Part shown: positions 60,745 through 64,000 of the stretch, piece after piece
How the letters are laid out: every line of letters starts with the position of its first letter
How positions within the stretch are numbered: the stretch's first letter is position 1
From: Streptomyces albus subsp. albus
GTDB taxonomy: Bacteria; Actinomycetota; Actinomycetes; Streptomycetales; Streptomycetaceae
Assembly (NCBI RefSeq): GCF_000719865.1
Contig: NZ_JOID01000013.1
Location: forward strand, 1-64,000
DNA: 64,000 nt
Direction of reading: 5' to 3'
Notes under the pieces: generated by a model
The model's input: only the letters and a program-made list of their open reading frames with translations
The model's database searches: none
What the model was told of the DNA's origin: nothing
Position numbers and translations under genes: made by a program

Positions 60745-62067
60745 TCAGCGCCGTCCGGCGCCGGCGTGCCGGGCCACCAGGTGCGGGACGGCGCGCGGGT
60801 GGTCGACGCGGGGCCGGAGCTCGGGGGTCCAGCCCGCGTCGTCGCCGAGGCGTTCCTCCGGGGCGTCGGCGTTGTGGGCGGCGAGCAGGTCCACGGCCTC
60901 CCCGTTCACCAGGTTGTTCCGCTCGGTGAGGGCCGTGCCCTTCCAGCTCTTGATCACCTTCGCGGGGTCCACCGCGTCCGGCAGGGTAAAGGCGTTGGCC
61001 TCGGCGACGAGCCGGGACTCGAAGCCGACCCCCCAGCTGTAGCCGTAGCGGTCGCCGGCCGTCAGATAGTGGTTGTTGTAGACGTCGACCTGCCCGAAGC
61101 GCACCCGGGGCGCCCGTTCGACCACATCGCGGAAGAGGTTGTGGTGGAGGGTCACCCGCAGCCGGCCCCGGTCGGTGTCGCCCGCGCTGTCGCTGTTGCC
61201 GATCATCAGGGTCTTGTCGTGGTCGGCGAAGACGTTCCAGGAGGCGGTGACCAGGTCGGCTCCGCGCACGATGTCCAGCTCGCCGTCGTGCTGCTGGAAC
61301 AGCACGCCGAAATGGCGCGGCTGTTCGCTGTCGGGGCGGCGGCCGTCGGTGAAGGTGTTGTGGTCGATCCACACGTGGCGGGAGCCGTACACGACGAGGT
61401 TGTCGTACTCGGAGTTCCAGTTGCCGTCGGCGCCGTCGGTGGGGTCCCACTGCGGGAAGCAGTCGTACGCGTCCTCGAAGGTGACGCCGCGGATGACGAC
61501 GTTCTCGGCGGCCTTCACCTGCAGACTGGCCCCGAGCAGGCGGGCGCCGGGGCCCGCTCCGACGATGGTGGTGTTTGAGCCGACGGCCAGCCGCACCCGC
61601 TCCGCCTGCCGGGCGGCGGAGGCGGCGCGGGCGTCCTCCATCGGCCCGGAGGGGTCGGCCTCGCCCCAGGTGTCCGGGTCGTAGGCGGCGAGATAGCCGT
61701 CGAGGGTGTAGCCGTCGGTGGCGTAGTCGGCGCAGGAGAGCGGGCGGCCGGTGTCGTCGGTGTTGGCGTCGATCGTGCCGGCGATCCGGATGACCTTGGG
61801 GGTGGGGTCACCGCCGTTCAGCGCCGCGGCGAGTTCGGCGCGGGTGCGGACGGTGAAGACGTGGTCCGCGTCGGCGGCCGCGCCGCCGGTCGTGCCGCCC
61901 TCCGCCGAGGCCCAGCCGTCACCGGCGGGCAGCACCGGACGGTCGCCGGGACGGGCGGGGACGGGAGCGGACGGTGCCGCCGCCCCGGCGGGGGCGGGGG
62001 CCAGGGCGAGCGCGGCGCCGCAGAGCAGGACCGCGATGGCACGTGCGTGACACGACTCTCTCGGCAT
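60745..62067 (-). CDS. Secreted pectate lyase (PL1 family)
   Basis: A 440-residue secreted beta-helix lyase that cleaves polygalacturonate by beta-elimination with calcium. The signal peptide ends near AGAAAPSAP (about 31). The core shows AENVVIRGVTFEDAYDCF, the Pel signature VWIDHNTFTDG, a calcium-site Asp region in FADHDKTLMIGNSD, and the catalytic Arg region HHNLFRDVVERAPRVRFG. ATG 62067 follows AGGAGTCCGAC. It stands next to a sugar-binding lipoprotein on the same strand, suggesting use of plant pectin. Confidence 0.92.
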   Translation of the reverse strand: MPRESCHARAIAVLLCGAALALAPAPAGAAAPSAPVPARPGDRPVLPAGDGWASAEGGTTGGAAADADHVFTVRTRAELAAALNGGDPTPKVIRIAGTIDANTDDTGRPLSCADYATDGYTLDGYLAAYDPDTWGEADPSGPMEDARAASAARQAERVRLAVGSNTTIVGAGPGARLLGASLQVKAAENVVIRGVTFEDAYDCFPQWDPTDGADGNWNSEYDNLVVYGSRHVWIDHNTFTDGRRPDSEQPRHFGVLFQQHDGELDIVRGADLVTASWNVFADHDKTLMIGNSDSAGDTDRGRLRVTLHHNLFRDVVERAPRVRFGQVDVYNNHYLTAGDRYGYSWGVGFESRLVAEANAFTLPDAVDPAKVIKSWKGTALTERNNLVNGEAVDLLAAHNADAPEERLGDDAGWTPELRPRVDHPRAVPHLVARHAGAGRR

Positions 62068-62283
62068 GTCGGACTCCTGGGGGTGAGGGGGAAAGGTGCG
62101 GACGGGACGGGAGTTCGGGCGGGAGCGGGAGCCCGGGCGCCGGGCCGGGACGACCCCGCGCCGGGGCCCCGGACGTCGGCCGTCCCGCCGCCGCGGCCGT
62201 GGCGGCGGCGGTCACGGCGGCGAGAGCCGGTCGCCGGCCGGCGGCAGGGCGGCGGGAGCGGCCGCCGGGCGCCTGGGGAGGGC

Positions 62284-63648
62284 TCACTTCTCCCGCTGTT
62301 CGTTCCACTCGGCCCGGGCCTCGTTGAGGAGCCCCGCGAGCTTGTCGGCGAACTCCTGGGCGGTCATCTCGCCCAGCAGCAGCTTCTGGAAGTCCGGCTC
62401 GGTGCCGGCCTTGCTGATGTGGTTCCAGTCCGGCAGCTCGTACGGCAGCTGGACGATCTTCGTCTCGGGGTCGTTGAGGGACTCCATGGCGGCCTTCACC
62501 GGCGCCGCGTCCTCGACCCAGGCGTCCCCGGCGGCGTCCGTGCGGGCCGGGATGGCGCCCGCCTCCTCGTTCCAGAGGCTGTTCATCTCGTGGGAGGCGG
62601 CGAACGCGATGAACTTCCAGGCCGCGGCCTTGTTGTCGCTGCTCCGGAACAGCCCCAGCCCGTCGACCGGGTTGGACGGGATGGTGCGCGGCGCGCCGTC
62701 CGCCGAGGGCGGCAGCGGGATGCCGGCGATCCGGTCCTTCCCGAACGCCTTCACATGGTCCGGGTACGAACCGAGGTTGTGCAGCAGCATCCCGATGTCG
62801 CCGCTGCCGAACTGGGCCACCATCTTGGTGAAGTCGTTGTTGAGGTCGGCGGCGGGCGTGGCCTTCTTGTACAGGCCCGCGTACTTCTCCAGCGCCTCGA
62901 CGTTCTCCGGGGCGTTGACCGTGGTCTTCCCGCCCTTCCAGAAGGTCCCGACCCCCGACTGGGCGTACATCATGTCGAGCGCCTGGGCGACGGATCCGGC
63001 GCCGCCGCGGAGGGTGAAGCCGAACTTGTTGTCCCCCGCGTCGGTCAGCTTCTCCGCCGCCTCGTAGAACGTCTCCCAGTCGTCGGGCGCGTCCAGCCCC
63101 GCCTTCTCGAAGAGATCCGTGCGGTACCACAGGACGCTCTGGTTGGCCGAGGTCGGGACGGAGAACATCTCGTCGCCCTCGCCGCCCGCGGCGCGGACGC
63201 TCGCCACCATGCCGGGCGACAGCCTGCCCTTCAGCGGGCCGTCCTCGATGCGGTCGCCGACCGGTTCCAGGGCGCCCTGCGCCACCATGTTCGCCAGATC
63301 CGCGGTCTTGACGCCGCCGACGTCCGGCAGCCCGCCGCCGGCGATCGCCGTGTCGTACTTCGACTGGACCTCGGTGATCGGCACCGGCACGTACTTCACG
63401 TCGATGTCCGGGTGCTTCTTCTCGAAGGCCGCGATGATCTTCTTCCAGACGGGGGTGCGGACCCCGCCGTTGTTGTCCCAGAACTCGACCGTGCCCTTGC
63501 CGTCGCCCTCTCCCCCGGCCGCGTCGCCGGAGTTGCCGCAGGCGCTCGCGGTCAGGGCGAGGACGGCGGTGAGGGCCACGGCCGCCGCGGGCCGTATCGC
63601 TCTCCGGGGGCGCGGTTCCGGGCGCCGGGATCGGTGTGCTGTCGTCAT
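62284..63648 (-). CDS. Extracellular sugar-binding lipoprotein (ABC importer)
   Basis: A 454-residue family 1 solute-binding protein. A basic N-terminus and hydrophobic core precede the lipobox LTASAC with Cys37, which would be lipidated. The mature domain has the usual GTVEFWDNNGG opening, AFEKKHPDIDVKYV, and the hinge region TSANQSVLWYRTDLFEKAGLDAPDDWE. It delivers an oligosaccharide to an ABC permease pair, not in this window but expected nearby. The pectate lyase next door suggests oligogalacturonides. ATG 63648 has GAGGAGAACC upstream. Confidence 0.9.
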   Translation of the reverse strand: MTTAHRSRRPEPRPRRAIRPAAAVALTAVLALTASACGNSGDAAGGEGDGKGTVEFWDNNGGVRTPVWKKIIAAFEKKHPDIDVKYVPVPITEVQSKYDTAIAGGGLPDVGGVKTADLANMVAQGALEPVGDRIEDGPLKGRLSPGMVASVRAAGGEGDEMFSVPTSANQSVLWYRTDLFEKAGLDAPDDWETFYEAAEKLTDAGDNKFGFTLRGGAGSVAQALDMMYAQSGVGTFWKGGKTTVNAPENVEALEKYAGLYKKATPAADLNNDFTKMVAQFGSGDIGMLLHNLGSYPDHVKAFGKDRIAGIPLPPSADGAPRTIPSNPVDGLGLFRSSDNKAAAWKFIAFAASHEMNSLWNEEAGAIPARTDAAGDAWVEDAAPVKAAMESLNDPETKIVQLPYELPDWNHISKAGTEPDFQKLLLGEMTAQEFADKLAGLLNEARAEWNEQREK

Positions 63649-63839
63649 GTCGGTTCTCCTCGGTTCTCGGTTCGGTGAACGCGGGGGTCCCGGTCCCGCG
63701 CCGTGCTGCCGTGCTGGTGTGCCGCTGTGCTGACGTACCGCCGTGCTGCCGTACTGCCGTGTGCCGCCGGACCCGTGGCCGGTGTGCCGTGCCGCGCCGG
63801 CCGTCCCGTGGTGCCGTGGCCGTCCCCGGCGGTCCGGGG

Positions 63840-64000
63840 CTACGGCCGCCGCTCCTCCCCTCCTCCGCGCTCCCCCGCCGCCCGGCCCGGCCGCGCCCCG
63901 GCCGGTACGGCCCAGTCCGCGCCGAGTTCGGAGAAGAGGGAGAGGGTCTCGGCGCTCGCCGCGACCAGCGCGTCGACGCCGGTGATCACCCGCCGCGGCG
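63840..64000 (-). CDS. Partial CDS, C-terminus only, cut by the window edge
   Basis: The last 53 codons of a minus-strand gene. They read RRVITGVDALVAASAETLSL and on to a Gly/Arg-rich end, with the stop at 63840-63842. The first 30 residues look like real protein with ordinary composition. I cannot assign a family from this fragment. It is on the same strand as the binding-protein gene and upstream of it, so it might be a regulator or enzyme of the same sugar locus. Confidence 0.5.
   Translation of the reverse strand, partial: PRRVITGVDALVAASAETLSLFSELGADWAVPAGARPGRAAGERGGGEERRP

Noticed and set aside
63660..63790. Repetitive GTGCTGCCGT-like sequence upstream of the sugar-binding protein
   Set aside because: Imperfect, no constant unit or spacer; low-complexity leader rather than a CRISPR or defined tandem repeat.

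Overview
The window looks like chromosomal DNA from a Streptomyces or close relative. The coding sequence is very GC-rich, with third codon positions almost always G or C. GTG and TTG starts are common, and so are 4-base ATGA/GTGA stop-start overlaps. The gene set (fabG-fabI, tyrS, moaA, gbn, pit, B12 genes, ectABCD) follows, as I remember it, the order of the S. coelicolor SCO1814-SCO1867 region. That comparison is from memory, not an alignment. I found no rRNA, tRNA, CRISPR array, insertion sequence or phage gene.

Region 1 (0-16 kb): a DNA alkylation-repair protein, a small secreted protein, the fabG-fabI fatty-acid reductase pair, a short enoyl-CoA hydratase, an IMP dehydrogenase of the Tritrichomonas foetus type, a CGNR regulator divergent from a VOC protein, a second VOC protein, a DUF1648 membrane protein, an ABC exporter with its TetR regulator, a TldD/PmbA protease pair and tyrS.

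Region 2 (16-31.7 kb): small membrane and zinc-ribbon proteins, moaA, an acetate-type Na+/solute symporter with its DUF485 partner, two tandem secreted subtilases, a sterol-desaturase-like protein, a DEDDh exonuclease with a BRCT domain, SURF1, a GH15 hydrolase, an atypical SDR and an enoyl-CoA hydratase.

Region 3 (31.8-40.5 kb): the nucleoid protein Gbn, an ABC-F ATPase preceded by a tiny leaderless upstream ORF, a VOC protein, an unrecognised 484-aa protein, an alpha/beta hydrolase, a class II aldolase, and a Pit phosphate transporter behind a clear PHO box.

Region 4 (40.5-50.6 kb): an adenosylcobalamin riboswitch followed by a tightly overlapping B12 operon: cobD, cobQ, a fused chelatase subunit, cobO, cobB, a CobE/CbiG-C protein with a His/Pro-rich tail, and a CobC-like PLP enzyme. 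The corrin methyltransferases and CobN are not here.

Region 5 (50.6-64 kb): a sortase-anchored surface protein, an amidohydrolase, ectABCD for ectoine and 5-hydroxyectoine, a class-V PLP enzyme, a GntR regulator, an aldehyde dehydrogenase, a pectate lyase, a sugar-binding lipoprotein and the cut-off 3' end of one more gene.

Regulatory signals visible by eye include the riboswitch, the PHO box, paired TetR-type operators, several other palindromes on promoters, strong GC hairpin terminators, and at least eight start codons lying 6-8 bases after a -10-like hexamer (probable leaderless mRNAs).
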